Assembly: GCA_030374765.1 (NCBI GenBank)
Contig: JARGXX010000096.1
Coordinates: 124,001-188,000 of the forward strand
DNA from: Agarophyton chilense
Lineage: Eukaryota > Rhodophyta > Florideophyceae > Gracilariales > Gracilariaceae
Direction: 5' to 3'
DNA length: 64,000 nucleotides
Shown: piece after piece, positions 11,051 through 21,833 of the stretch
Layout of the letters: every line of letters begins with the position of its first letter
Position numbering within the stretch: the stretch's first letter is position 1
Translations under genes and position numbers: made by a program
Notes under the pieces: model-generated
What the model was told of the DNA's origin: nothing
Seen by the model: only the letters and a program-made list of their open reading frames with translations
Database searches by the model: none

Positions 11051-11459
11051 TACTGATCATTCTTGTATAAGCCAAAGATGCAGCATTCTACAGTACTCAT
11101 CCGCTTCAAAGTCTGGGCGACCTCTGTACGCCGAGACATTCAATGTGGGTTCCAGCTTACTTGTATAAGGCTTATTTACGACTACTTTACCATTTTCTGT
11201 GTCAGGTACATCACCACGAACCCAATGTATTGTTTCCGATTTGTCTGTAGCTCTCCTTATTTTAACAGTCTTGAAGATAGATGATCATTTATTGGTGCTT
11301 CACCCCGCTCAGCCGAGACATCTACAGAGTATGTCCTACAGCGCAATGGGCAGCAGTCGGTACTACAGTAAACTTAAACAACCCCAGAAAAAAACAATAA
11401 GGAACTAACTTTGAGAAGTAGACATGTGAGAGAAGCATCCGATAGAGGGCGGCAAGTGG
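11051..11459. other. Intergenic, nothing recognised
   Basis: Short overlapping frames only (for example 11,063-11,284). The stretch separates the SANT-like pseudogene from the direct repeat that ends the YR retroelement. Confidence 0.4.
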
Positions 11460-11467
11460 GTGGGCCG

Positions 11468-11630
11468 AGAAATAGACATACCCAGCACATCAAGGGAGAC
11501 AGCTGCATTACCATCCCTCCCGGTTATTAAGGTAACACTTGGGTTACCATCTGGCGACGTGGCCACTCGCTATTTCCAGAAGAGCTTCACCCGCATACAC
11601 TAGTGTATACAGACGCGGAGGCAGATAGGG
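11468..11630. repeat. Direct repeat at 3' side of YR retroelement
   Basis: It begins GAGAAATAGACATACCCAGC and aligns in the same orientation with 24,629-24,790 over its whole length, roughly three quarters identical by eye (later shared landmarks: CTATTTCCAGAA/CTTTTTCCAGAA, TTCACCC/TCCACCC). It lies just after the recombinase reading frame, where the A2 repeat of split-direct-repeat YR elements is expected. Its divergence implies an old insertion. Confidence 0.55.
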
Positions 11631-11719
11631 GAAGTTAGCTACCGCTCTGAGACGCGTTTGTGCGACAAATTTGTAGCATTTGCGCGAAAAACAACCTTGA
11701 CGTGGCGGTAACAGAAATG

Positions 11720-12500
11720 CTACTGTCGTAGTAGACCTACATCATGCCAGATGCTACCCAGTGCAGCCTTGACATTAACCAAGCATCAGAAAAACCTAGT
11801 CTCCGCAACTCATTAAAACCTCCAATGCGAGCACTATGCGACGCGTAGAAAAATCCGTTGGTGCAATCATGGAGACAAGTGCCAGTGTTTAGTACACTGC
11901 ATCGCCGAGATTAGTCGAACCAATGGTCCGCTGTGTTCTCTTGTCCAGAAACCGACTTCTATCCGGTCGAACGGAATTCTATTTCCGCATCAGGTCCAGA
12001 GGTCCAATCCATAAAAGATTTTGTGGGTATCCAAGGCGTTCTGGACGGCGCCTGGACTTGTCCTTTCGATGTGTGAGCATAACGGTCACCTCAGAGTCCG
12101 TTATGCTCACATCAATTTTTCGAACATTCCGACTGACACTGCGCGGCACTGTAAAATGAAAGCGAAGACCGATGCCGCACATGAGACTGTTTCCGGCATC
12201 CGTTCGGAAGACAGACCCGCCAGTGTGACAAGATGTATTATTTCAGCGCCCAGCCCAAGGCTTTTCTGGGTAAGAGGTCGATCCCTGTCCGTGCGGTTGA
12301 TGTAACTGGAAACCATGGCGGAGAGAAAAGGGGTACGGGTAGGAACAGTGAGACCCTGCGTCTCATGGAACCGGGCCACGGCTCTGACATATAGCCTCAC
12401 AGAGTATGGCCCGATGCACCCTTCGAGGTAAACGTTCTCCAAGTATGCTAACACATCTCCCTCAGGAGCCGGCAGCGGTTCCCTTCCATCTTCATTGCGG
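11720..12500 (-). pseudogene. Tyrosine recombinase of YR retroelement
   Basis: The N-terminal part (12,454-12,107, minus) is a SAM-like helical segment (GPYSVRLYVRAVARFHETQG) and contains the first catalytic-type arginine in FILQCRAVSVG (near 12,145). The next part (12,182-11,979 region) has SEVTVMLTHRKDKSRR. The catalytic HxxR box is clear in a third frame at about 11,838-11,750: HSARIGGFNELRRLG, then a Trp-containing LHWVASGMM. A tyrosine pair (VYYDS) follows at about 11,730, where the nucleophile belongs, though a TAG stands just before it. These frames differ, so at least two frameshifts and a stop disable it. It would have inserted circular cDNA without making target duplications. Confidence 0.7.
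12072..12111. repeat. 14-bp perfect inverted repeat inside recombinase pseudogene
   Basis: TGTGAGCATAACGG (12,072-12,085) is the exact reverse complement of CCGTTATGCTCACA (12,098-12,111), with a 12-base loop. It falls within the degraded recombinase reading region. It may be chance, a local duplication-inversion or a recombination site remnant. Confidence 0.7.
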
Positions 12501-13009
12501 AATAGCAGCCACTTCTAATTTTGACTGTGTCGGTTCTTCCACGTCTGCGCGGCCCAACCATAATCCACCAACAAATCCGCCGCCGCTTCAGCTGCTCCAG
12601 TACTTCCCCCCGTTCCGGTTCGTGACATCACCGTGTCCCGGAAACACCCCGTTCCCAGCGCAGCTAACCAACCCTGACCACTGCTACTCCCAACTCCGCG
12701 TTCCGACGGTGTGATCCCTGAAGCAACGGCAGGCCGTTCTCGGTGGGGCGAAGGACCTTTATGTGCGATGCCAGGCCGCGTAAGCGCGCGAACCATGCTT
12801 GCACTGGCCAGTAAGAAGCCGACACCACTCCACGACCTTTCTCTGCCTCTATCTTCTCGACCACTAGTGGGAGAAGATCGAACGTGGCGTTCCAGAGCCA
12901 CACTCTCTTGTCGCCCCAGTTCTCTCCTATCTGTGAGGCAAGGTACTCCCTCCGCGCAACTAACGTTTCCCCTACCGGCCAGTCCCAGAACGCGATGTGG
13001 TCGAGGTAG
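12500..13009 (-). pseudogene. RNase H / recombinase linker of YR retroelement, downstream part
   Basis: Minus-strand translation from 13,009: YYLDHIAFWDWPVGETLVAR, then GENWGDKRVWLWNATFDLL and PVQAWFARLRGLA, ending near GVAVVRVGWL. This is the segment between RNase H and the recombinase in DIRS-order elements. Its upstream continuation lies on the far side of the Tc1 insertion at 14,314-14,459, so the insertion interrupts it. Other longer frames over this stretch are GC-rich shadows. Confidence 0.6.
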
Positions 13010-13011
13010 TA

Positions 13012-14311
13012 CAGTGCGTTTCAAAAACATATCCCTTTACAAAAACTGCGCCAAAAAGGCATTTCACGTACTGTAGAGCACATTTCACAACAAATAAAAA
13101 CCACTAAGTCAATAACACTGTTTCAAAAGTATATCCTTTATACAATCATTCGCTCAATTATGGCTCGTGGCGCACCTCTGACACGCTCTGAACAGCTCGA
13201 AATCATGGAATTAGTAGGTCAGGGTATGATTCCAGCAGATATAGCCCGAAAACTCAAGCGCAGCCCAAAAACAATCAGCAACTTCATCAAAAACCCCGCT
13301 ACATACGGAACAAAACGTTCAACCGGCCGTCCTACGGCACTATCCCCGGCCGATAAGCGCGGAATTAAGCGAGAACTATGTCGCAACACTTCATCTTGCG
13401 GGAAAATTGTCAAAAACCTAAATTTGCCTCTATCAAGATCTACAATATGGCGTGAAGTCAACCGTCAAAATTTGTTCAAGTACACAAAAATGAGGAAAAC
13501 TTTTTTTTTAAAAGATAATCACAAGAAAAGTCGAGTTGAATGGTGTGCTCAAAAGGCTTATTGGAAAACTGAATGGATTAATGTTATCTTTTCCGACGAA
13601 AAAAAGTTTAACCTTGATGGTCCAGATTGCTATAGATTTTATTGGCATGATCTTCGAAAAGAAAAGAAGGAATTTGTGATTAGGCATTCAGGAGGCGCAT
13701 CAGTAATGGTTTGGGCTGGAATCTCTACTAAAGGAGCAACTGATATGGCTTTTGTTGAAACTACAATGAACTCTGAGAAGTATGCTGAGGTTCTAGAAAA
13801 CTATCTTTTACCTTTTTCATACTGTATGCATGGAGAAGAATTCATTTTTCAGCAAGATAATGCACCTGTGCATAAGTCTAATTTTATGAAACAGTGGTTC
13901 AATAGTCTAAATATGTCGGTTATGGAATGGCCTGCGCGCTCTCCTGACCTCAACCCTATCGAAAACATTTGGGGAATGTTGGCCCGAATGGTTTATGGGC
14001 AAGGAAGGCAATTTGATACAGTTTTTGATCTGAAAATTTGTATCAAAGATTGCTGGGAAAAGATTGACTGTAATGCTATCAATCCTTTTATAGAATCAAT
14101 GCCAAAGCGTTGTATAAGTGTTATACAGGCTAAAGGAGCAAAAATAAACTACTGAACTCGCGTTAGAATAAAAAGGATGCAATAAAGGTTATGATTTTGA
14201 AACAGTTTTTTTACTTGAAAATTTTTTCACACTGATTTTGTTAGTTTTACTGTAGCCAAAACGTCGATTTTTGCAAAATTTGCGCGAGGGATATGATTTT
14301 GAAACAGACTT
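13012..14311 (+). mobile_element. Tc1/mariner element copy 1, complete
   Basis: A 1,300-bp element flanked by TA at 13,010-13,011 and 14,312-14,313. Terminal inverted repeats read CAGTGCGTTTCAAAAACATA at the left and (minus strand) AAGTCTGTTTCAAAATCATA at the right. Each end has a second inner copy of the GTTTCAAAA..TATCC motif about 100 bp inward (left 13,118-13,136, right 14,188-14,206), so the ends have an IR/DR layout as in Sleeping Beauty-type elements. It carries one transposase gene and sits inside the RNase H/linker region of the YR retroelement. A near-identical element of exactly the same length lies at 43,688-44,987. Confidence 0.95.
13160..14155 (+). CDS. Tc1-family transposase, copy 1 (intact)
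   Basis: 331 residues, no introns or stops. It cuts and pastes the element at TA sites in the nucleus. The N-terminal helix-turn-helix (about residues 8-50, GMIPADIARKLKRSPKTISN) is the paired-like half, followed by a second HTH around the GRPTALS hook (about 55-110) that binds the inverted repeats. Catalytic residues of the RNase H fold are visible: first Asp in VIFSDEKKFN, second in FQQDNAPVHK, and Glu in SPDLNPIENIWG. Exactly 34 residues separate the second Asp and the Glu, so this is a DD34E Tc1-family enzyme. The start at MARGAP follows the left inverted repeat. It differs from copy 2 at only four residues (for example WINVIF versus WNNVIF). Length and motifs are normal for an active enzyme. 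Confidence 0.95.
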   Translation: MARGAPLTRSEQLEIMELVGQGMIPADIARKLKRSPKTISNFIKNPATYGTKRSTGRPTALSPADKRGIKRELCRNTSSCGKIVKNLNLPLSRSTIWREVNRQNLFKYTKMRKTFFLKDNHKKSRVEWCAQKAYWKTEWINVIFSDEKKFNLDGPDCYRFYWHDLRKEKKEFVIRHSGGASVMVWAGISTKGATDMAFVETTMNSEKYAEVLENYLLPFSYCMHGEEFIFQQDNAPVHKSNFMKQWFNSLNMSVMEWPARSPDLNPIENIWGMLARMVYGQGRQFDTVFDLKICIKDCWEKIDCNAINPFIESMPKRCISVIQAKGAKINY

Positions 14312-14313
14312 TA

Positions 14314-14459
14314 TTTGCGATAGGTGGAGCGCAAAAAGCTGTCCGCAGCTCGTGCGTCGCCAGGGTCTCACGTCCGGGACATTGCGTCCGCGAACCGGTT
14401 TATGGCGGACGGGATCCAAACTATCCTCTATGGATACTCTTAGCGACACCATTATGGCT
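14314..14459 (-). pseudogene. RNase H end of YR retroelement, stranded between insertions
   Basis: A 146-bp remnant lies between the Tc1 element and the gypsy LTR. The minus strand reads MVSLRVSIED, then after a frame slip WIPSAINRFADAMSRT followed by TGA where Trp would be expected, then DPGDARAADSFLRSTYRKYY running into the segment beyond the Tc1 element. This W(I/L)PS..NRFAD(A)SR pattern is characteristic of the RNase H end of DIRS-order elements. It ties 22.35 kb and 13.0 kb together as one element. Confidence 0.7.
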
Positions 14460-14464
14460 CTCTC

Positions 14465-14907
14465 TGAAGGAGAAACGATTAAAGTCGAGTCATGTAACCC
14501 GCCGGGGACTGAGGAAACTGACAGATGCCTCGTGGACTGGCCCACTTCAGCTGGACTGATTTAGATTATTAATTTATTTTAATTAGTATAATAGAATATC
14601 ATTACAGTGCCAGGGAGATCCTAGCGCCTCGCCATTACTATTCACTTGGCTCGAGTGACGCTTCTCCCTTAGAGTAAGGTAGGCACCTTCAGGATACTAA
14701 AATACCCCTTTGGTACACTAGTTCCACCAATTGGTCTTCAATCCATCGTTTCCGTAGCTTCGACCTGTAGGAGTACGCAGTAAACGCCAGCACATTGCAC
14801 CAAATACTCTGGGAGTGCTGCCGTCAAGAATACGAACCTTTGGAGCCGCTCAACCACTCTATCCCAAGTTGAGACCAGTAGGCTGACCTACCAGTCATTG
14901 TGTTACA
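14465..14907 (+). repeat. Gypsy 5' LTR
   Basis: 443 bp from TGAAGGAG to TGTTACA. It aligns end to end with 21,834-22,276. Shared landmarks include CGTGGACTGGCC, CAGGATACTAAA/AAGGATACTAAA, ACCAATTGGTCTTCAA and CCTACCAGTCATTG. A primer-binding site should begin directly after 14,907 (TTCTTGTCTCCCC), but I cannot match it to a tRNA. Confidence 0.95.
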
Positions 14908-14942
14908 TTCTTGTCTCCCCACTTATAATCTATTAGAATTAA

Positions 14943-16997
14943 TTGAACGGACCACTGGAACGAAGAATTATCCGGATTCTAACCTTTGACTTATTTCCCC
15001 AACGGACCAGAAGTACAGAAGCAACCGCCATAATAGATGCTGGAAACACATCCAACCGACCGGACCATAGAACCCCTACAGCAGGACCAGTTGCCACTGT
15101 AACGCAGACGATGTCGCCTGAACCTCAGGTTGATAATAATAGCGATCTCAGGAGCAAGAGAAGTCAGCTGCAAGGACCACTGACTCCCCTGGACGACCCT
15201 GGAAGGATTCGCCGAGAAACCACGGTAGCAGCGCGTTTACGAGAACGCCTCACCAGGGTCACATGTAGGCCAGGAACGCCTCAAGGAGAACCCCATAAGA
15301 CCGAAGAAATTACAGAGAACCTTCCCGCAGGTCTTGCTGACCTTCTCTGGCCCCGTCTCCGTGAGCTCTTCTCAGTCCATGTGGATTCCATGGTGGCCAT
15401 GCCACTCGCTACGGCGGTCGCTGGCCATACCGATTACGTCGTAAAGCGAATCCTCCATAAGGTTATGGAGTCTGAGCTATTCATAGAATCCCTTCTTCAG
15501 GCCGTTCAAAGAGCAGTCACCAGCCAGTCAGGCAATGCGGTCCGTAGGACCAATCCACAAGTCAACCATCCGGCTTCCGTATGGCAACGCCCTACCGAAC
15601 CCATAGGAGTGGTGGTATTACCCGATCCTCGCCGGGAACACCATCAGGAAAATCTCATGGAAGGACAGTCGAGGAGCAGAACAGAGGCTCCGCTTCTAGA
15701 AGAGAGACAGATTCCCGTATCCAAAGGACAATATGATTTACAGCAACCTCAGGGCTCCATCGGATCGGAGAGAAATATCGATCCTTTAGGTCCCTATTCC
15801 GGTGGAGAGAAAAGAAGTAACTGCAAGAAAAAGAAGAACAGAAGAAGTAAAAGAAGAGACCATTCGGACACGAGTGATTCCGAATCGGTCTCGACCGAAA
15901 CTACTGACTCGTAAGTAGATGAAGCTGCGGTTCGAGGCCTCAAACCACTGAAAACGACAAACGAACTTTTTCTTAAGGTCCTAGACTACCGGAATTTCCG
16001 GATGGCCGACAGGTCCCTAAAACATTCTGGTTCACTGGCTCGAAGAGTTGCCAAATGGGCCAAACGCATGCAACTAACCATTACGGACAAGTTCTCGAGT
16101 TCCGATCCCATTGCTGTTCTTAGGTTTCTCAGTTTTTTCCGTACGGCCTGTGATGAGAACGGTGTCCACCAGGGCGCCGCTCTGTACCTTTTCCAATTCT
16201 TCTTTACAGGACAGGCACGTGACCGAGTGGTTTCAAAGATATCTGGCACAACTGACCTCGTGGATGCTCAAGACCGGGAGCTCTTCAGGTCATACCTTCA
16301 GGTTGTACATTACCTTTTGGAAACCTGCGCCACGGATGACGTTATAATGAATGCCCACCAGAAAGTAAGATCCTTAAGGCAAAGCTCAAACATGACCAAA
16401 TCGGCTTTCGCAGACGACCTATGGAAGAGGGCTTACCGATTTGGAAATGTATTCTCCGAAAGACAGCTTAAACGTCAATTCATCACGGGATTACTCCCTG
16501 CCATTCGGACACATGTCCGCAATTACCACACTGAAAACCCACAACACTCCTTTTGAAGGCTCGGTACCTATGCCGAAGGTTATAGCAAAACCTACAGGAC
16601 TTCCAGGCGGAACGATGATATAACCAGAGGACACGCAACTCCATAAGCCCATTTGGTTAGCTCCACGGAATCGGACATGGAATCATCAATCCATTACGCC
16701 GACTCCGGAGATGTCCTCCCGGTTAATTTCAGTGCCTTTCCGTCCGAGCCCCCACCATATATCTCCCAGGGAACTACAGCGATCACTGGACCACCCACAC
16801 CCCAGTATTTCTCCTTTCCGCCCCGGAAGGACGTTTTTGTTTGCGCCCCAAGGGCTTGCGTCCTCTGCCTTTCCATGGCCCTACCTTGTGACTGCACGAG
16901 ATATCTACCTGAGAACGCACGGAAAAACCTCTTAGCCCTCAGGGAAGAGAATTACCGGGTGCGGAGATCCGAAGGAATGTTCAACAGGGCACAGTAA
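14943..16997 (+). pseudogene. Gypsy gag, in-frame stops
   Basis: One frame is used throughout: 14,943-15,914, then 16,002-16,556, then 16,653-16,997, separated by TAA at 15,912, TGA at 16,554 and intervening stops. The first part is a Pro/Arg/Thr-rich leader ending in a Lys/Arg-Ser/Asp tail (CKKKKNRRSKRRDHSD). The second is a retrotransposon gag-like capsid domain (VLRFLSFFRTACDENGV, LFRSYLQVVHYLL, then RQFITGLLPAIRTHVRNY). The third contains PENARKNLLALREENYRVRR and a Cys-containing segment (CVLCLSMALPCDC) that may be a remnant of a metal-binding tail, though it is not a standard CCHC knuckle. Such a gag would form the particle. Confidence 0.7.
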
Positions 16998-17344
16998 CGA
17001 ACCACAGGGACCCCTGGAAGCTCACGCTATGCAATGCCTCTGGACACCCCGATCAAAGCCCCACAGGTCCACGACATTGTGGATCCTATTGACAACCCCG
17101 AAGAAGAATCTTATCCTCAGGAAGAAAAGGAAACCCCATCGAAAAACTCTTAGAGGGTCGACGCGAGGAAAATCCTCCCTCTTCAAGCCCCTGCCTCAAC
17201 CATTTGGACGGTCATGAGCCAAGGAACTCTTCACCTCACAACACAAACCACCCACGATGGACCGCTCAGGATGAACCAGAATTGGAACACAGTAATGACC
17301 CTGTCTGTATCCTCAGGAAAGAGAATTACAAAGTTTGAGTAACC

Positions 17345-18109
17345 ATGGGAATTCGTTCCCCCAACTCTCGAGTGACCACAGTCGTACTGGACACAGGCGC
17401 TGGTCCCAATTTGGCCCATCTCATGCTACTTCCACTTGGTTGGCAAGATTTGGTTCAGGAAAGGAAGACCCCCAGGATTACCGATGCACCACGTAGACCA
17501 ATAGACATTAAAGGAAGAGGACCACTTTACATACACTTAAGACGATTCAAAGTCTGCGCTTGGTTCCTTGTATGTCCTAGCTTGGGCGCTGTCGCAATCC
17601 TAGGGATCTCTTTCATCGATCGATACATTAAGGCCATTAATCCAGGCCATAGGAAATTCGAGTTCTATGGCGCACCTTCCATCTCCATAACTGGTTCCGC
17701 TCCAGGGCCAGAAGCTAACCGCAAACGAGCGGTTGTCTCCGAAAACAGGAAGTCCAATAAGGGTCGCCTGTCAAAGGCCATAACAATACCTCCGATGACC
17801 CAAATCACCGTATCAGTCCATTCCCAGTCTTCAGATCTCGTAACGATTCAGAACCACCCGAAAACAGTTCTGAAGCACCTTACCCTAATGGCCAATGGAG
17901 TTATGGACATCCACCCCAACAGGTCTTTTTTGGTCACAATCAGAAACTTCCGAGATAAAGCCGTGCAGTTACCTAAAGGTACAGTGATTGGTATCACACT
18001 ACCCGCCCCCGTGGCCATTATGAAAGCCCAAATGGATAATCTTGCGACGCCAACTCCCGACGAGGACGTCGACTCTTGGGAGGGGACGGTTGCCATCAGC
18101 GCAGAATAA
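17345..18109 (+). pseudogene. Gypsy protease region of pol
   Basis: A frame of 254 residues with the aspartic protease motif VVLDTGAGPNLAH near its start, followed by LGISFIDRYIKAINP, the usual flap and C-terminal pattern of retropepsin-like domains. The rest is the linker before RT. It lies in a different frame from gag, so a frameshift, natural or by decay, separates them. Confidence 0.8.
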
Positions 18110-18239
18110 GAATCCTATAGGCCCCAGGTACTTGATCTCCTCAGGGAATACCAGGCCATGTGATCAGGTAGATTTAGCACAGTCAGAGCCACTACACACC
18201 GCATTGACCCTCAGGTTGATGCTAGACCACAGTTCCAGC

Positions 18240-19094
18240 ACCCATACCGTACCGGGCTTAAAGGTAGGGAAATTGTCGCCGACCAGATGGACAAGATGCG
18301 CAAAGCCCAAGTTATAGAGCCGGCGCCTCCAAACCAATCCGAATGGGCAAGTCCCTTTGTCCTCATGGCGAAGAAAGATGGCTCCGTCTGGTTCTGTGTC
18401 GACTATAGGAAGCTGAACACAGTATCCAAGAGGGACTCCTACCCGATACGCCGTATGGATGACTGTCTAGATTCCTTAGGTGAAGCTTCCGTATTTACCA
18501 CACTGGACGCTAACTCCGGATATTGGCACATCCCTCTGGCCAAAGATACGAGAGCGCTGACAACCGTCAGCACCCATGAAGGTCTGTTTAGATTTAGTCG
18601 TATGCCCTTTTGGTTTAAAGAATGCGCCAGCAACTTTCCAATGGGTAATGGACATCATATTGTCCAGAGTCAAATGGAAGTTTGCCTTGGTCTATTTAGA
18701 TGACGTAATCATCTTCTCAAGTATCGTGAAGGAACACCTTCGCCATGTGAAGAAGGTACTAACAATACTACAGGACGCAGGGGTAACACTGAAACTCCGC
18801 AAATGCGCCTTCTTCCAGGCCTCGGTGGACTGTCTCGGACACGTGGTCCACCCAGGAAAGCTAAAGGTAGCCACACGGACCACGAATGCGATCTGTCAGG
18901 CTAAACCTCCCAGGACCCACACGGAACTACGATCCTTCGTGGGCTTGTGCAACGTTTACCGACGCTTTGTCCAAGGGATTGCTAGAATCTCGGCCCCTCT
19001 CAACGCAATTCTGAAGAAGAGAGCTACTTCAGTGTTTGAGGCCCTTACCGACGACCAGTACGAGGCATTTGAGAACCTAAAGGACAAATTCTGA
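18240..19094 (+). pseudogene. Gypsy reverse transcriptase, frameshifted
   Basis: The fingers and palm start in one frame (18,287-18,703: MRKAQVIEPAPPNQSEWASP, FCVDYRKLN, FTTLDANSGYWHIPL) and continue in another (18,576-19,094: MPFGLKN-type core, then the intact catalytic box LVYLDDVIIFS). Next come thumb and connection motifs LRKCAFFQASVDCLGHVV and LRSFVGLCNVYRRFV. The frame change falls near 18,600-18,630. Order and motifs are typical of Ty3/gypsy RT, which copies genomic RNA into cDNA. Confidence 0.9.
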
Positions 19095-19612
19095 ACCCAC
19101 CTATATTGGCTTTACCAAAACCCAATAGGCCTTTTGTCCTCGACCCAGATGCCTCTGATATCCAAGTGGGATGTGCACTACTACAGGAACAGGAGTCACC
19201 GAAGAACTATCGATCTATTGGATACTGGAGCAGAACGCTCACCAGCGCGGAGCGAAACTACAGTACTACCGAACAAGAATGTCTAGCCATCGTATGGTCC
19301 GTATTGACACTCCGCTCATACCTCGAGGGAACCAGGTTTACCATTAGAACAGACCACGATTCACTCCGCTGGTTACTCAATATGACCGATGCATCAAGTC
19401 GCCTCGCTCGTTGGCGCCTTAGGCTGTCAGAGTATGACTACGATATAACCTATAGGCGAGGCATCAAGCAACAGGCAGCAGATATCCTCTGGCGGATCAT
19501 TACCGACAGAACTGATGACACGCCATTGGACGACCTCATCCCTATTCCCTTCGCAGATGATGGACTTCAGGGTTATACGAAAACGGATTACCTTATGGGA
19601 AAGGTCATATAA
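19095..19612 (+). pseudogene. Gypsy RNase H
   Basis: Plus-strand frame with the RNase H signature LDPDASDIQVGCALLQ, the catalytic Glu in STTEQECLAIVW, and RTDHDSLRWLL. It ends in the tether region RRGIKQQAADILWRI, where (A/S)D.LSR is normal. A TGA at 19,092-19,094 separates it from RT. It degrades the RNA strand of the hybrid. Confidence 0.9.
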
Positions 19613-19648
19613 AATGATACTGAAGTAAAGGAGAATGAAGTCTACCGA

Positions 19649-21130
19649 TTGGACTGGGAGACAGTACCGCCCATTTCGATACCACCTCAGGTTAGCGCCA
19701 TAGCCCCGGAGAAAAAAGAGCTCCTCCCTATAACTATTGAGAAACTCCTACAGGCGCAGGTCGAAGACGAGTGCTGCAAGGAAACAGCCCAATTGGTAGG
19801 AATCCCTGGATGCCTATTCGACTACGACCGATTTGGAGTACTATGTCGACGCTCACCGCTGGATAGCGCACTCCAACGAATAATACAAACTTCGCTAAGG
19901 GCGCGATTCCTATACTTCGCCCTTTCCCTCACTTGGCTGGTCACCTTGGAGGCCGACGAATGTACCAGACCCTAAGAAAGTTCTTCTAATCGCCATTTAT
20001 GGCGCAGGACCTATGGAAAACCGCACGGAACTGTACATCGTGCGCACAAATTCGAGGGTCTCGCGCCAACCATCAGGCCAAATTGAAGCTCTTACCCGCC
20101 GCAGGTCTGATGGAATTCGTTGCAATGGATATACTTGGACCTTTGCCCAAGTAGTCCTATGGAAAACGATTTGTCTTGGTTATAACCGATAGGTTCACCA
20201 AGCTTACCGGCGCCCTACCCTTAGGGAAGACAACAGCCATGGATGTCGCAACGGCCTTCTTGTCCCACTGGATACATCCATATGTCATGCCACTCTACCT
20301 CTTTACGGATAACGGCAGCTGGTTTGTATCTGAATTCTTCTCACACGTTTGTGCTACCTTAGGTATCAAACATGTGACCACCACGGCGTACCACCCGCAA
20401 ACCAATGGGCAAGCGGAACGCTTCCACCGCACCCTTCTGGACTGATTGGCAGACTACGTATCGGAGCACCAATTAGACTGGGAAGACTACGTTGAGCCAC
20501 TGGTTTATGCCTACAACACGCAAGTACACGCTTCCACGGGGACAACACCTTTCGATTTAACGCTAACGAGATCACCACCGCCAATAGCTGTTGACCTTCA
20601 AAAGTATATTATACCCCAGGACATAGCCGAAGGAATGGCTCCTACCCAGGCGAAACGCTACTCGCGCCGACGCATCAACCGCATTATACATTCGGCTAGA
20701 GCGGTACTGACCAAATCCCAACGGCGCTTCAAGGTCAATTTCGACAAAGCCGTTTGGAACACACCTACCTTTGGGAAAGGAGAATTGGTTTACCTGGACA
20801 GGCCACCGAAGGACAGTGATGAACTAGAGAAGACTACGCGGAAACTCTTACGCCGCTCTACGGGACCATACAAAGTCCTTAAGGCCAATCAACACACCAT
20901 TACGTTAGTAATTGACGGCCTACAGGACACCATATTTATTGATTGGGTGACAGGAACCCCCAGCTCTCCCGAATCACCAAAGTCCCGGCCTCTTAGCCCA
21001 ACGAAATCACTACGACCTCAGGTCGACGCTCAAGTCCCCATACCCCCTAAGGTAGTTTCCACGAACCCGAGTAGCCCCGTGGACCCTATGGTCAATGCCA
21101 ATGACGATAACCCATCTCTTCCCATTGAAT
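19649..21130 (+). pseudogene. Gypsy integrase, broken
   Basis: An HHCC zinc-binding region is spread over frames near 19,900-20,060 (the Cys pair is in NCTSCAQIRGS). The catalytic core has Asp in FVAMDILGPLPK, Asp in LFTDNGSWFVSEFF, and Glu in HPQTNGQAERFHRTL, all present. A stop follows HRTLLD (20,443-20,445), and the frame resumes with YVEPLVYAYNTQVHAS. A C-terminal LLRRSTGPYKVLKAN segment leads to a Pro/Ser-rich linker. Stops and frame changes make it inactive. It would have joined cDNA to the target, here giving the 5-bp duplication. Confidence 0.9.
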
Positions 21131-21485
21131 CCGATAGATTCGCCATTCTGGATCACACTCTCCTTCTGGAGAATAAACACCAACCGGAATACGTGATTGA
21201 GCGCATCATATCCACCGGTCGGGGGAGAAGATGGAACTATGCGCTATCGCGTCCGTTGTTTCGGATACATCCCTGAGAAAGACACTCGGCAAGAGCCTCA
21301 GACCATTCCGGCTGATTTCATCGCCCGCTATTGGCGCAAAATTGGCAGCACGAAGCGCAGCCTTCAGGAGGGGGGAATCATTTGCCCGAAGCACACCACA
21401 ACACCTCTCGAAACGCCTCCCGACACGACGGTTCGCCGTAGCTCCTGCATCAGGGAACAAAGTCAGTCCTCAGGCGACACCTGAG
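21131..21485 (+). pseudogene. Gypsy chromodomain, frameshifted
   Basis: The chromodomain begins PEYVIERIISTGRG in the integrase frame and continues after a frame slip near 21,235 as MRYRVRCFGYIPEKD, then TIPADFIARYWRKI. This is the aromatic-rich chromodomain pattern found at the C-terminus of chromoviral integrases, thought to steer integration towards marked histones. A Ser/Thr/Pro-rich tail ends at 21,484. Confidence 0.75.
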
Positions 21486-21814
21486 GAAGACTTCAGACGC
21501 TCTCAAGGTTCGGACGCCGTCCCTGGGCACGCCGGTTTGAGGAATACAGGAGCAACTTGAAGAAAGCACAAACATTGCTTTATTTGACTAACTAGCAGAG
21601 ACATAACAGTCCTCTACATGAGAAACTAACCCTCGGATTGTTCATAAGACGCCGACATGTCGGGCACGGCACCGCTCGTGTCCAGGCCATTAAGACGCTG
21701 AGGCTTACGACGTTTCGACCCCGAAGTCAAGATTGGAGGTTCGCTCATACGTCCAGTTTAGCCCAGACCCCCAAGAAGGTCTGAGGCACTTTGGATTTCG
21801 CCGTGACGGTCAAA

Positions 21815-21833
21815 TCCTAAGGAGAGAGATATG
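21815..21833 (+). other. Gypsy polypurine tract
   Basis: The purine-rich run AAGGAGAGAGATATG lies directly upstream of the 3' LTR start at 21,834. That is where plus-strand primer formation is expected in LTR retrotransposons. Confidence 0.55.

Noticed and set aside
12515..13030. 171-codon minus-strand frame over the YR linker
   Set aside because: Low-complexity Arg/Gly/Ser translation. The neighbouring frame carries the recognisable linker sequence.
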